Shown: positions 32,070 to 41,175, numbered from the stretch's first letter. The stretch is 64,000 nt of DNA from JBBQVZ01 sp963695975 (GCA_963695975.1 CAVOIB010000001.1:67313-131312); one strand, 5' to 3'. Notes: generated by a model from the sequence alone, not told the origin. Numbers and translations are program-made.

Positions 32070-34725
32070 GTGGCTACGTCGGGCTCCGAGACCCTGGATC
32101 GAGCGTTGCGAGACGCGCCCGACCCCGAGCTCGCCCGGACCGCGCTCTCGCGTGTCGGAGCGGACCCCGCTGCTCGTGAGCAGCTGGAACGACCAGACGT
32201 GCTTCCGGTCGCCGCGCGGATCCTGGGGTTCTCCACGGCCGCCGCAGACCTGTTGGTTCGCCATCCGGAGGAGACGTCCACGCTCGCCGACGTCGAGGCG
32301 CGAACCAGCCAGCAGCTCGACGCCGAGCTCCGAGGCGACGTCGAGCGCGTCGGCCCCGAGGACGGGCTCCGGCTCTTCCGGCGTCGCGCGATGCTTCGTG
32401 TTGCCGCGCGCGATCTGGGCGGGGCGACGCTCGAGGACGTCGTCGCCGAGATCTCGTCGGTCGCGGAGGCGTGCCTCTCCGAGGCCTGCCGGCTGGCGGC
32501 CGGTGAGCACCGGCTGGCCGTGATCGGCCTGGGCAAGCTCGGCGGCGCCGAGCTGAACTACGCGAGCGACGTCGACCTGCTGTTCGTGCATGCGGACGGC
32601 GGTTCCGACTCGCAGGATGCCGCCGAGCGCGCCGCGGCTACGTTGATCGCGCTCCTCGCCGAACCCACCGCCGAGGGGATCGCGCTCCGCGTGGACCCGG
32701 CCCTTCGTCCCGGCGGACGCGGGGGTGTCCTGTCACGAAGCCTCGAGTCGACGCTCGAGTACTACGAGCGCCGGTCCGCCACGTGGGAGCGGCAGGCGAT
32801 GATCAAGGCGCGACCGGTGGCGGGCGATCCGTGGATCGGCTCGGCGTTCGTCACCGGCGTGACGCCGTTCGTCTATCCGGACGAGCTCGAACCGCGTGCG
32901 ATCGACGACGTGCGCCGGACCAAGGTCCGTCTGGAGGAGTACATCCGGCGTCGCGGCAAGGAGCTGACCGAGGTCAAGCGCGGTCGTGGCGGGATCCGCG
33001 ACGTGGAGTTCGCGGTGCAGCTGTTGCAGATCGTGCACGGGCGGCGCGACCCGCTCCTGCGAGAGCCGAACACGCTCCGCGCGCTCGCGACGCTCGCGGA
33101 GGAGGGATACGTCGCACAGGCCGACGCCGATGCGCTCGCGGACGCGTACCGGTTCCTGCGGCGGCTGGAGCACCGGCTGCAGATCGTGCGCGACCTGCAG
33201 ACGCACGACCTGCCCGCCGACGCGCACGCACGGCTCACGCTCGCGCGCTCCCTCGGCTTGGCGGATGCGGACGCGTTGCGCGTCCGAGTACGAGCGGGAG
33301 ACGGGACGGGTCCGCGGGATCCACGAGCGGCTGTTCTACCGCCCGCTGCTCGAGGCGTTCGCGGGACGGCCTGCGCCGAGCCCGGGCGTCGATCGCCCGG
33401 CGACCGAGGAGCTGCTCGCGGGCCTGGGGTTCGAGGCGCCGTCGCAGTCGTTCGAGGTCCTGCGCCGCCTGGTGGACCCGGTCACCCGCCTGGGGAAGGT
33501 GCTCGCGCACGTGTTCCCGGTGATGGCGCCGGCGTTGGCGCTGGCCTCGAACCCCGACCAGGCGCTGGTGCGGCTGGAGCGCGTCGCCGAGGCGGTGGGG
33601 GACCGGCACGGTCCCGCCGACACGCTCGCGGCGGATCCGAGCGCGGCGCAGCGGCTGGCTCATGTCGTCGCCGCGAGCTCGTTCGCGACCGACCTGGTGG
33701 TCGGGGACCCGGATCGGATCGCGGCGCTCTCGGACCGGGGGCGCGCGATCGACACGCAGGCCGCGCTCGTCGCCGCGGTCGGCCGGTACGCGTCCCGCGA
33801 GCTCCAGCCGCGCGAGACGGGTTCGGCGATCGCCGACGTCGCCGACCGGGCGGTGCACGAGGCGGTCGAGGCGGCCGAGCCGGACCTGCCGTTCGCGGTG
33901 ATCGGGATGGGCAAGCTGGGCGCGCGTGAGCTGAACTTCGCGTCGGATCTTGATCTGCTGTTCGTCTACGAGGGCGAGGGGGCCGACGACATGCGCCGGG
34001 CCGGCGACGCGGCCGAGCGCGTGATGCGCGCGATCCGCGACGCCGGCTGGGAGCCCGACGCCGACCTGCGGCCCGAGGGACGCAGCGGCCCGCTCGCGCG
34101 CTCGCTGGCCGGGTACCTCGAGTACTGGGAGCGCTACGCCGAGCTGTGGGAGTTCCAGGCGCTGCTCCGCGCGCGCCACGTCGCGGGCGACGAACAGCTC
34201 GGCCGGCGGTTCGTGCTGAACGCCGCGGACTTCGCGTATCCGCCCGAAGGGATCACGGTCGACCGCGTCGGCGAGATCCGCCGGATGCGCGAGCGCATCG
34301 AGCGCGAACGGGTCAAGCCGCCCGAGGCGGCGAAGTTCCATTTCAAGCTGGGCTACGGGTCGCTCGCCGACGTGCAGTTCGCGGTGGAGGTGTCGCTCAT
34401 GCGGTTCGGTGGCGCGGATCCGGGTCTGCGCACGAACCGTACGCTCGAGGCGATCGAGCGGCTGGCGGAACGTCATCTGGTGGAGCAGAGCGTCGCGCGC
34501 GACCTGGGCGAGGCGTTCGTGTTCCTCTCGGACGTGAAGAACGCGCTCGAGGTCGATCGCCGGTTGCACGCCGAGGCGGTGCCGGCGTCCCCTCAGGAGC
34601 AGACGGTGCTCGCCCGGCGTCTGGGCTACGAGGAGTACCCTCGGCAGCGGTTCATCGACGACTACCTGCGCGTGACACGCCGCGCCCGGAGGGCGATGGA
34701 GCGCGTCTTCCACGAGGAGGCCTGA
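32070..34725 (+). CDS. glnE: Bifunctional glutamine synthetase adenylyltransferase/deadenylase, frameshifted
   Basis: Controls glutamine synthetase by adding or removing AMP. About 884 residues when repaired. Two nucleotidyltransferase domains are clear: VIGLGKLGGAELNYASDVDL near residue 150 and VIGMGKLGARELNFASDLDL near residue 610, each followed by its helical RARPVAGD/RARHVAGD-type linker. The proposed GTG start (32070) is 7 nt after TACGGT, a promoter lying inside the ridA frame. At about 33275-33287 one extra base (GTCCGAG for GTCGAG) shifts the frame; the rest continues EYERETGRVRGIHERLFYRP to the stop at 34725. The partner glnA2 lacks the usual target tyrosine, so the substrate is probably another GlnA outside the window. 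Confidence 0.93.
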
Positions 34726-35525
34726 TGGGGGACCGTCGCACCGTCTTGATCACGGGCGCGTCGGGCGGGTTCGGCGCGGAGTTCGCGCGTCTGTTCGCAC
34801 GGGACGGGTTCGACCGCGTGCTCGTCGCACGGAGCGGCGCGGCTATGGAGGATCTCGCTCAGGTCTTGGACGGGAAGTTCGGCGGCACCACGACGGTCCT
34901 GCCGAAGGACCTTTCGCACCCGCACGCTGCGGGCGATCTGGTCGACAACCTCCACCAGCGCGGCATGGCGGTCGACGCGTTGGTGAACAACGCGGGATTC
35001 GCCCAGTACGGACCGTTCGCCGAGGCGGAGCCGGACGAGCTCGTCGACATGCTGCAGGTGAACGTCGTGGCCCTGACCGAGCTCACGCGCGCGCTCCTCC
35101 CTGGCATGGTCGAACGGGGGTGGGGGCGGATCGTGAACCTCGGCTCCGTCGGGTCGTTCGCGCCCGCGCCCATGACCGGCGCCTACGCGGCGACCAAGGC
35201 GTTCGTGCTTTCGTTCTCGCTGGCGCTCGCCGAGGAGCTGAAGGGGACGGGTGTCACCGTGACGGCGCTCTGCCCGGGTCCCACCGAGACCGGGTTCCAG
35301 GCGCGCGCCGACATGGCGGACTCCTCGCTGATCGCCGGGCGGCGATTGGACCCGGCCGATGAAGTCGTCCGCGCCGGGTACGAGGCCATGAAGAAGGGCC
35401 GGCCCTACCTCGTCACGGGCGGCAGCAGCAAGCTCTTCGCGTTCGGGAGCCGGTTCCTGCCGCGAACGACCGCGTCGAAGATCGCCGGAAGGGCGCAACG
35501 GCGCACAACCGACGACGCCCGATAG
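34725..35525 (+). CDS. Short-chain dehydrogenase/reductase
   Basis: 266-residue classical SDR: cofactor motif TGASGGFGAEF near residue 12, NNAGFAQYG, catalytic Ser in GSVGSFAP and the intact YAATK tetrad motif near residue 155, followed by CPGPTETGF. NADP(H) or NAD(H) oxidoreductase of unknown substrate, similar to the YqjQ/DltE-like group. Its ATG overlaps the glnE stop by one base (TGATG), so it is co-translated with glnE, though a metabolic link is not obvious. Confidence 0.9.
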   Translation: MGDRRTVLITGASGGFGAEFARLFARDGFDRVLVARSGAAMEDLAQVLDGKFGGTTTVLPKDLSHPHAAGDLVDNLHQRGMAVDALVNNAGFAQYGPFAEAEPDELVDMLQVNVVALTELTRALLPGMVERGWGRIVNLGSVGSFAPAPMTGAYAATKAFVLSFSLALAEELKGTGVTVTALCPGPTETGFQARADMADSSLIAGRRLDPADEVVRAGYEAMKKGRPYLVTGGSSKLFAFGSRFLPRTTASKIAGRAQRRTTDDAR

Positions 35526-35582
35526 CGGCGATCGCCGGATCCGGCTCAACCCCGAGCCCCGTTCCTGCCGATAGCTCTCGGC

Positions 35583-35873
35583 ATGAAGGTGAAGGTCACC
35601 CCAGAGGCACGTTCCTACATCCGCGAACGCGGCGGGCTGCTGTTCGTGTGGGTGGTGCGCGGGGGTGCGCTACGCGGTGCGCTGCGCTTGTTGCGCGTCT
35701 CCACCGAGCCGCCGCCCGACGCGCTCGAGTGGCAGCGCGTCGAGACCAAGGGGCTCTTGATCTTCCTCCCGCCCGCGCTCCGGCCCCCGCAGGAGCTGCA
35801 CATCGAGGTCCGTGGCCGGCTGCGTCGTCGCCGGATCGAGGCCTTCTGGAACGGCTGCGCGTTCATCTCGTAG
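35583..35873 (+). CDS. Small conserved hypothetical protein
   Basis: 96 residues, basic, starting MKVKVTPEARSYIRERGGLL, a pattern that weakly recalls HesB/Fe-S-carrier-like small proteins and the CC/Se-motif family, but the cysteine-rich motifs of those are absent (only one Cys, near the C-terminus). A TAGCTC hexamer 5 nt before the ATG is a poor -10. It ends 5 nt before the convergent glycosylase gene. Function unknown. Confidence 0.62.
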   Translation: MKVKVTPEARSYIRERGGLLFVWVVRGGALRGALRLLRVSTEPPPDALEWQRVETKGLLIFLPPALRPPQELHIEVRGRLRRRRIEAFWNGCAFIS

Positions 35874-35877
35874 CGCG

Positions 35878-36774
35878 CTACAGCTGGTCGATCGGGTGGA
35901 TCTCGGCGCGCGGACCGTACTTCGGCGCGCTGATGTGACCCGCGTCCAGCAGGACCTGCACACGGCCCCGGTGTCCACGGTAGGGCTCGAGCAATTCGAG
36001 CATCCGGCCGTCGTCGCCGCGATCTTCCCCCGCGAGCGCCCAGCAGACGGTGTTCGGCAGGTGGAAGTCGCCGACCGACACCGCGTCGGCGTCGCCGAGC
36101 GCAATGCGGGCGACCTCGGCCACGGTCCACGGCCCGATCCCTGGGAGCGCGCCCAGACGCGCCCTCGCCATGTCGAGGGGCAGCCCCGCGGCGGCCTCGA
36201 GCCGCGCGGCCTGCGCGCATGCGGCTCGGACCGTCTCGGCCCGCCGCCGCTCGACCCCCCACGGGTGGAACGCGAAATACGGCGTCTCGGCCGTGAGATC
36301 GGGATCGGGAGGCAGGTAGAGACCGGCGTCGCCGGGAGCGGGGGCGCTCGTCGACATCACCAGCCGACGATAAGCGCGCCGCGCCTCGTGGCCGGTGACC
36401 TTCTGCTCCAGGATCGTCGGGATCAGGACCTGCATGACGCCGCCGGTGCGCGTGATGCGGACGCCCTTGTGGTCACGCCACAGCTTCTCGATCACGTCGT
36501 GCTGCGGCTCGAAGCCGGAGGCGTCGTCGTCGGCGCCGATCATGCCGGGCGTACGCTCGAGCGCCCAGCCGGCACCGGGTCCCCACGCCTCGGCCCGGAC
36601 GTCGTGCCCGAACGAGCGCACGTGGACGGTGGCGGGCCCGTCGGGCGTGCGCATGGCGCGCCAAGCCTCGCCCGAGCCGACCCGCATCGTCGGATCCCCT
36701 GCGCCGCGACACAGAGGGGAGAGGGTGCCCGCGAGGTCGATCGGGAAGTCGGTCGCGATCGAGCGCTGTGGCAC
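35878..36774 (-). CDS. DNA-3-methyladenine glycosylase II-like protein (AlkA type, HhH-GPD)
   Basis: 298 residues. The C-terminal half is a helix-hairpin-helix base-excision domain: ILEQKVTGHEARRAYRRL, the hairpin LGALPGIGPWTV near residue 205 and the catalytic Asp in VSVGDFHLPN near 232. The N-terminal beta-rich half (FPIDLAGTLSPL, GPATVHVRSF) matches the AlkA-like first domain. It should remove alkylated purines from DNA. GTG start. The MGMT fragment at base 1 is the only other alkylation-repair gene seen. Confidence 0.88.
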   Translation of the reverse strand: MPQRSIATDFPIDLAGTLSPLCRGAGDPTMRVGSGEAWRAMRTPDGPATVHVRSFGHDVRAEAWGPGAGWALERTPGMIGADDDASGFEPQHDVIEKLWRDHKGVRITRTGGVMQVLIPTILEQKVTGHEARRAYRRLVMSTSAPAPGDAGLYLPPDPDLTAETPYFAFHPWGVERRRAETVRAACAQAARLEAAAGLPLDMARARLGALPGIGPWTVAEVARIALGDADAVSVGDFHLPNTVCWALAGEDRGDDGRMLELLEPYRGHRGRVQVLLDAGHISAPKYGPRAEIHPIDQL

Positions 36775-36783
36775 CTAACCCCT

Positions 36784-36912
36784 TCAGTGGACGACGATCT
36801 TCCCGCACATCCCCTCGCACTGATCGTTCACGAGCGTCGAGTGGATGGTGCATCGGTAACGGTATACGCCGGCGTGCCCGAACCGCCGCGTGACCGACGC
36901 TCCCTCAGCCAG
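36784..36912 (-). pseudogene. C-terminal fragment of a cupredoxin gene
   Basis: About 43 codons ending SVTRRFGHAGVYRYRCTIHS, a short TLVNDQ linker and CEGMCGKIVVH. They match the last third of the intact cupredoxin at 23.9 kb, including Cys, His and Met ligands, but the signal peptide and first His ligand are missing; upstream the frame no longer resembles the family and meets the 3' end of the next gene. Confidence 0.65.
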
Positions 36913-36950
36913 ATCGGAACGCCGCGCGATCAGCCCGCGCTCACTCCGGT

Positions 36951-37184
36951 CTAGGCCGTGCCGAGCACCGCGTTCACCAGCTCCCGAGCTTCGTCGAGCC
37001 GTTCGCGATCGACGAAGAGCTCGACGCCCAGCTGCCAAACCCGGCTGAGCATGCCGGGCTCCTTCGACCACCACACGATCCCATGGGTCGAGAGCTGCTC
37101 GGCGATCAGGTCTGCGTGTTCCCACGAGAACTCGCCGAGGTGAACCGTCCGAACGTCGGGCGGCACGTGCTGGAGCCCTGGCAT
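36951..37184 (-). CDS. Small DUF2007-like protein
   Basis: 77 residues: VRTVHLGEFSWEHADLIAEQ, then VWWSKEPGMLSRVW and VELFVDRERLDEARELV, the layout of small DUF2007-type proteins proposed to act in signal transduction or as ligand-binding modules. The ATG is 6 nt from a minus-strand TACCAT hexamer (37191-37196), a leaderless start. It abuts the cupredoxin remnant at its 3' end. Family match moderate. Confidence 0.68.
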   Translation of the reverse strand: MPGLQHVPPDVRTVHLGEFSWEHADLIAEQLSTHGIVWWSKEPGMLSRVWQLGVELFVDRERLDEARELVNAVLGTA

Positions 37185-37251
37185 AAGGCGATGGTACCGG
37201 CCGCGGGTCTGACCAGTGCGCCCTGGCGATCGGCTGGCGTAGCCTGGTTCG

Positions 37252-37368
37252 GTGAGCAGGTCGGACCCGTTCGCCATCCGGGACGCCATGGAGCCGCTCG
37301 TTGGGTGGCGGGTCCTGTTCTTCGGGACGTTCATGGCGCTGGTCGCGCTGGCGATGTCGGTCCGGTGA
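37252..37368 (+). CDS. Tiny membrane protein (38 residues)
   Basis: GTG start 6 nt after a TAGCCT hexamer (37240-37245). The peptide begins VSRSDPFAIRDAMEPLVGW and ends with one hydrophobic helix (VLFFGTFMALVALAMSV) and a final Arg. It stops 4 nt before the alcohol dehydrogenase ATG, which lacks a clear promoter of its own, so it may lead that transcript. Too short for standard ORF callers; no family known to me. Confidence 0.55.
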   Translation: MSRSDPFAIRDAMEPLVGWRVLFFGTFMALVALAMSVR

Positions 37369-37372
37369 CGCG

Positions 37373-38356
37373 ATGCGCGCGCTGGTGCTCGACTCGCCTG
37401 GGCTCTCCCTGTCGCTGATCGACGTTGAACCGCGAGCGCCGGGCGTCGGCGAGGTCCGTCTGCGGGTGACCGTCTGCGGCGTCTGCCGGACCGATCTGCA
37501 CGTCGTCGACGGCGACCTCCCCGACCCGAAACTGCCGTTGATCCTCGGTCATCAGATCGTCGGCGTCGTCGAAGCGCTCGGCCCGGGGGTGACCGACCTC
37601 GCGGTCGGCGACCGGGTCGGCGTTCCGTGGCTCGGTTGGACGTGCGGCGAGTGCGGCTACTGCACGAGCGGCCGCGAGAACCTCTGCCGACGAGCGCGGT
37701 TCACCGGGTATCAGATCGACGGCGGCTACGCCGAGACCGTGGTCGCCGACTCGCGGTTCTGCCTGCCGCTCCCGGAGGGGTACCCGGATCTGCAGGTCGC
37801 GCCGCTCCTGTGCGCCGGGTTGATCGGATGGCGCTGTCTGAAGATGGTCGGCGAGGCCGAGCGCCTCGGGATCTACGGGTTCGGCGCCGCGGCGCACATC
37901 GTGACGCAGGTCGCGCGCTGGCAGGGCCGGCGGGTGTTCGCGTTCACGAAGCCCGCCGATACCGAAGCGCAGGTGTTCGCGCGCGAGGTCGGCGCGGAGT
38001 GGGCGGGCGGCTCGGACGAGCATCCGCCCGAGGAGCTGGATGGCGCGATCCTGTTCGCGCCGGCCGGAGAGCTGGTGCCGGCGGCGCTCGCGGCCACGGC
38101 GCCCGGCGGAACCGTCGTCTGCGGCGAGATCCATATGAGCGACATCCCGTCGTTCCCCTACGACCTGCTGTGGGGCGAGCGTCAGCTGCGGAGCGTCGCG
38201 AACCTCACGCGGGCGGACGGCGCGGAGTTCATGGCACTCGCGCCCCAGGTCCCGGTTCGCACCACCGTGACGCCATATCCGTTGGATCGAGCGAACGACG
38301 CGTTGGACGCGCTCCGTTCGGGGACGGTGGAGGGGGCCCTCGCGCTCGTGGTGTAG
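37373..38356 (+). CDS. Zinc-dependent alcohol dehydrogenase (MDR family)
   Basis: 327 residues. Catalytic zinc ligands lie in CGVCRTDLH near residue 36 and GHQIVGVVE near 62; the structural zinc lobe CGECGYCTSGRENLC is complete near 90-104. The Rossmann part has LGIYGFGAAAHIV. It resembles the AdhA/AdhP-like group often annotated as zinc-binding alcohol dehydrogenase family and should oxidise small alcohols or reduce aldehydes with NAD(P). Starts 4 nt after the tiny membrane ORF, suggesting one transcript. Confidence 0.92.
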   Translation: MRALVLDSPGLSLSLIDVEPRAPGVGEVRLRVTVCGVCRTDLHVVDGDLPDPKLPLILGHQIVGVVEALGPGVTDLAVGDRVGVPWLGWTCGECGYCTSGRENLCRRARFTGYQIDGGYAETVVADSRFCLPLPEGYPDLQVAPLLCAGLIGWRCLKMVGEAERLGIYGFGAAAHIVTQVARWQGRRVFAFTKPADTEAQVFAREVGAEWAGGSDEHPPEELDGAILFAPAGELVPAALAATAPGGTVVCGEIHMSDIPSFPYDLLWGERQLRSVANLTRADGAEFMALAPQVPVRTTVTPYPLDRANDALDALRSGTVEGALALVV

Positions 38357-38407
38357 TCGTCCCCCTCGCTCCGGTCGCATGATGGAGTCGAGGGAGGCGC
38401 ATCCGAG

Positions 38408-39490
38408 ATGCGGGACGACGGGAGCCACCCGACCACGTATTGGCATGAGCTGGATGACGGGCGGATCCAGTGCGATCTGTGTCCTCGTTTCTGTCGCCTG
38501 CATGAGGGCCAGCGCGGGTTCTGTTTCGTCCGCGCCCGCGAGGACGACGCGATCGTCCTCACGACCTACGGCCGGTCGAGCGGGTTCTGCGTGGATCCGA
38601 TCGAGAAGAAGCCGCTGAACCACTTCCTGCCGGGGACGCCGGTGCTCTCGTTCGGCACGGCGGGCTGCAACCTGGGCTGCCGGTTCTGTCAGAACTGGGA
38701 CATCTCGAAGTCCCGCGAGATCGACACGCTCGCAGACCGTGCCTCGCCGGAGCAGATCGCCCGGACGGCGGCCGACCTGGGCTGTCGGAGCGTCGCCTTC
38801 ACGTACAACGACCCGGTGATCTTCATGGAGTACGCGGTCGACGTGGCCGATGCCTGCCACGAGCTTGGGATCAAGACCGTGGCGGTGACGGCCGGCTACA
38901 TCTGCGCCGACCCTCGGGCCGAGTTCTACCGGCACATGGACGCGGCGAACGTCGACCTCAAGGGGTTCACCGACGACTTCTACTACCGGATCTGCGCCGG
39001 TCACCTGGCGCCGGTGCTCGAAACCCTCGAGTACCTGAAGCACGAGACCAACGTGTGGTTCGAGATCACGAACCTGCTGATCCCGGGGCTGAACGACTCC
39101 GACGACGAGGTCGGCGCGATGACGCGCTGGGTGGTCGAACACCTTGGACCCGACGTCCCGATGCACTTCACCGCGTTCCACCCCGACTACAAGATGCTCG
39201 ACCGGCCGCCGACGCCGCCCGAGACGCTCACACGGGCACGCGCGATCGCGCTTCAGAACGGCGTCCGGTACGCCTACACGGGCAACGTCTCGGACGTCGA
39301 GGGCCAGAGCACCTACTGCCACGCGTGCGACGCGGTCTTGATCGAACGTGACTGGTATGAGCTGGGCGCGTGGAACCTCACCGACGACGGGCGGTGCTCG
39401 AGGTGCGCGGAGCGATGCGCCGGGGTGTTCGAGGGGCACGCCGGTTCCTGGGGGAGCCGCCGCTTGCCGGTCAGGATGGCGGCCCGATGA
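38408..39490 (+). CDS. amrS: AmmeMemoRadiSam system radical SAM enzyme (AmrS)
   Basis: 360 residues. The radical-SAM cluster motif is CNLGCRFCQNW near residues 89-96. Extra Cys pairs flank it: CDLCPRFCRLHEGQRGFCFV at the N-terminus and CHACDAV plus CSRCAERCAG at the C-terminus. Family signatures ISKSREID, AFTYNDPVIFMEYA and FTAFHPDYKM are present. It is the partner of the Memo protein encoded next; the reaction of this widespread system is not firmly known to me. Coupled to the next gene by an ATGA overlap. Confidence 0.93.
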   Translation: MRDDGSHPTTYWHELDDGRIQCDLCPRFCRLHEGQRGFCFVRAREDDAIVLTTYGRSSGFCVDPIEKKPLNHFLPGTPVLSFGTAGCNLGCRFCQNWDISKSREIDTLADRASPEQIARTAADLGCRSVAFTYNDPVIFMEYAVDVADACHELGIKTVAVTAGYICADPRAEFYRHMDAANVDLKGFTDDFYYRICAGHLAPVLETLEYLKHETNVWFEITNLLIPGLNDSDDEVGAMTRWVVEHLGPDVPMHFTAFHPDYKMLDRPPTPPETLTRARAIALQNGVRYAYTGNVSDVEGQSTYCHACDAVLIERDWYELGAWNLTDDGRCSRCAERCAGVFEGHAGSWGSRRLPVRMAAR

Positions 39491-40287
39491 AGACCGGCCG
39501 TGTTCGGATGCCCGTGGCGGCCGGCACGTTCTACCCCGGCCATCGAGCGGAGTTGGCGGGCGTGGTCGGTCGGCTGCTCGCGGGGGCCGCGCGCCCCGGG
39601 GTCGAGGAGCCGGTTCCGGCGGCGGTGATCGTGCCGCACGCGGGATACCGGTACTCGGGTCCTGTCGCCGCATCGGCGTATGCGCTCCTGCGGCCGGTTC
39701 CGCGTGTGATCCTCCTCGGTCCCGCGCATTTCGTCCCGCTCTTCGGTTGCGCGGTGCCGGCCGCGGCAGCCTGGGCTTCGCCGCTCGGCGAGGTGCCGAT
39801 CGATCCGGAACTGCGGGACGAGGCGGCCGCGAGCGGTGCCGTCGTCGACGACGAGCCGCACGAGCCGGAGCATTCGCTGGAGGTCCAGCTGCCGTTCCTC
39901 CAGATGTGCATGCACGAGGGGTTCACCGTGTTGCCGGTGGCGGTCGGCGAGAGCGAGCCCGGCGAGGTGGCGAGCCTGATCGAGACGCTGGGGAGTCCCG
40001 CCGACCGGCTGGTCGTGGTGAGCACCGACCTCAGCCACTATCTCGATGCCGCGACTGCTCGGAGGCTCGACCGTCGGACCGCCGACGCTGTGCTGACCCG
40101 CGATGTCGGTGCGATCGGACCCGGCGACGCCTGCGGCGTGTTCGCGCTGCGTGGAGCGATCGAGTACGCACGCCGGAACGACCTGGAGATCCGGCTCCTC
40201 GACCTGCGGAACTCCGCCGATACGGCGGGGGATCCGTCGCGGGTCGTGGGTTACGGGGCGTTCGCGCTCTCCGCCTGGCCGAGTTGA
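39487..40287 (+). CDS. amrB: AmmeMemoRadiSam system protein B (Memo family)
   Basis: 266 residues of the Memo (MEMO1) fold, related to extradiol dioxygenases. Metal-site candidates are the His in VPHAGYRYSG, LGPAHFVPL, EPEHSLEVQLPFLQ, VSTDLSHYLD and the GDACG segment. Proteins of this family bind iron or copper and act with a radical-SAM enzyme. Its ATG overlaps the amrS stop. The third usual member, AMMECR1 (protein A), is absent here. Confidence 0.92.
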   Translation: MKTGRVRMPVAAGTFYPGHRAELAGVVGRLLAGAARPGVEEPVPAAVIVPHAGYRYSGPVAASAYALLRPVPRVILLGPAHFVPLFGCAVPAAAAWASPLGEVPIDPELRDEAAASGAVVDDEPHEPEHSLEVQLPFLQMCMHEGFTVLPVAVGESEPGEVASLIETLGSPADRLVVVSTDLSHYLDAATARRLDRRTADAVLTRDVGAIGPGDACGVFALRGAIEYARRNDLEIRLLDLRNSADTAGDPSRVVGYGAFALSAWPS

Positions 40288-40320
40288 CCCTCCGTCGAGC
40301 TGCCGTTGATGATGGCTGGC

Positions 40321-41175
40321 ATGGAGTTGTCAGCCAAGAACTTCGACGAGCCGGACGAGACCATCGAGCTTCCCGGCCTCCTCGAGGAGGTCGTCGAGGT
40401 CGGTGGGTTCGTGGTTGGGCGCGAGGTGGTCGCCCCCGGATGGCGCTGGTCCAAGGACACGAAGCCCGTGGTGGGAGGTGAGTGGTGCGAGGCTCATCAC
40501 GTGGGGTTCACCATGTCGGGGCGATGGGGTGTGGCGTTGAAGGATGGAAGGACCCTCGACTTCCGCCCGGGCGACGTCTTCGACGTCCCGGCCGGTCACG
40601 ACAGCTGGACCATCGGGGACGAACCCTGCGTCACATTGAACTGGACCGGCCTGAGGCGGTTCTTCGCCACCAAGGCCCTACTCCCGGAGAGGTTCCTCGC
40701 GACGATCCTCTTCACCGACATCGTTGGATCCACTGCCAAGGCCTCCGAGCTCGGCGACACCGTGTGGACGAAGCTGCTCGCCGAATACGAACAGGACGTC
40801 CGGGGCGAGCTGGAACGCGCTCACGGTCGGGAGGTGAAGAACACCGGCGACGGCGTGCTCGCGGTCTTCGAGGGTCCCGCCTCCGCCGTCCGATGCGCCG
40901 CCGCGATCAGGATCGCGGCGAACAAGCAGGGACTTCAGATCCGTGCCGGGATCCACGTGGGCGAGGTCGAGTCCTCGGGCAGCGACATCCGTGGAATCGC
41001 GGTCCACGAGGCCTCGCGCGTGATGGCTGCCTCGAACCCCGACGAGATCCTGGTCTCAGAGATCACCCGGGCGTTGGCGGCGCAGACCGGCTTGGTCTTC
41101 GAGGACCGCGGCTCTCATGAGCTCAAAGGCTTGGGTGGGTCGCAGCACCTGTACGCGTTCCTGGGCGCCGAGTAG
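40321..41175 (+). CDS. Cupin domain fused to a class III nucleotide cyclase
   Basis: 284 residues. Residues 1-120 form a cupin (GWRWSKDTKPVVGG, HHVGFTMSGRWGVAL, FRPGDVFDVPAGHDSW), residues 130-280 a class III cyclase with metal Asp in LFTDIVGSTAKASE and NTGDGVLAVFEG. The substrate/transition-state position reads IAVHEASRVMAAS: His stands where Asn is usual, with Arg kept. No ATPase or TPR part. The start is uncertain (ATG codons at 40309, 40312 and 40321); homology favours 40321. Presumably the cupin senses a small ligand and controls cAMP formation. Confidence 0.88.
   Translation: MELSAKNFDEPDETIELPGLLEEVVEVGGFVVGREVVAPGWRWSKDTKPVVGGEWCEAHHVGFTMSGRWGVALKDGRTLDFRPGDVFDVPAGHDSWTIGDEPCVTLNWTGLRRFFATKALLPERFLATILFTDIVGSTAKASELGDTVWTKLLAEYEQDVRGELERAHGREVKNTGDGVLAVFEGPASAVRCAAAIRIAANKQGLQIRAGIHVGEVESSGSDIRGIAVHEASRVMAASNPDEILVSEITRALAAQTGLVFEDRGSHELKGLGGSQHLYAFLGAE

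Noticed and set aside
37331..39673. 780-residue minus-strand frame across the alcohol dehydrogenase and amrS genes
   Set aside because: Antisense to two well-supported genes, composition is that of a shadow, no domain or ribosome-binding site.
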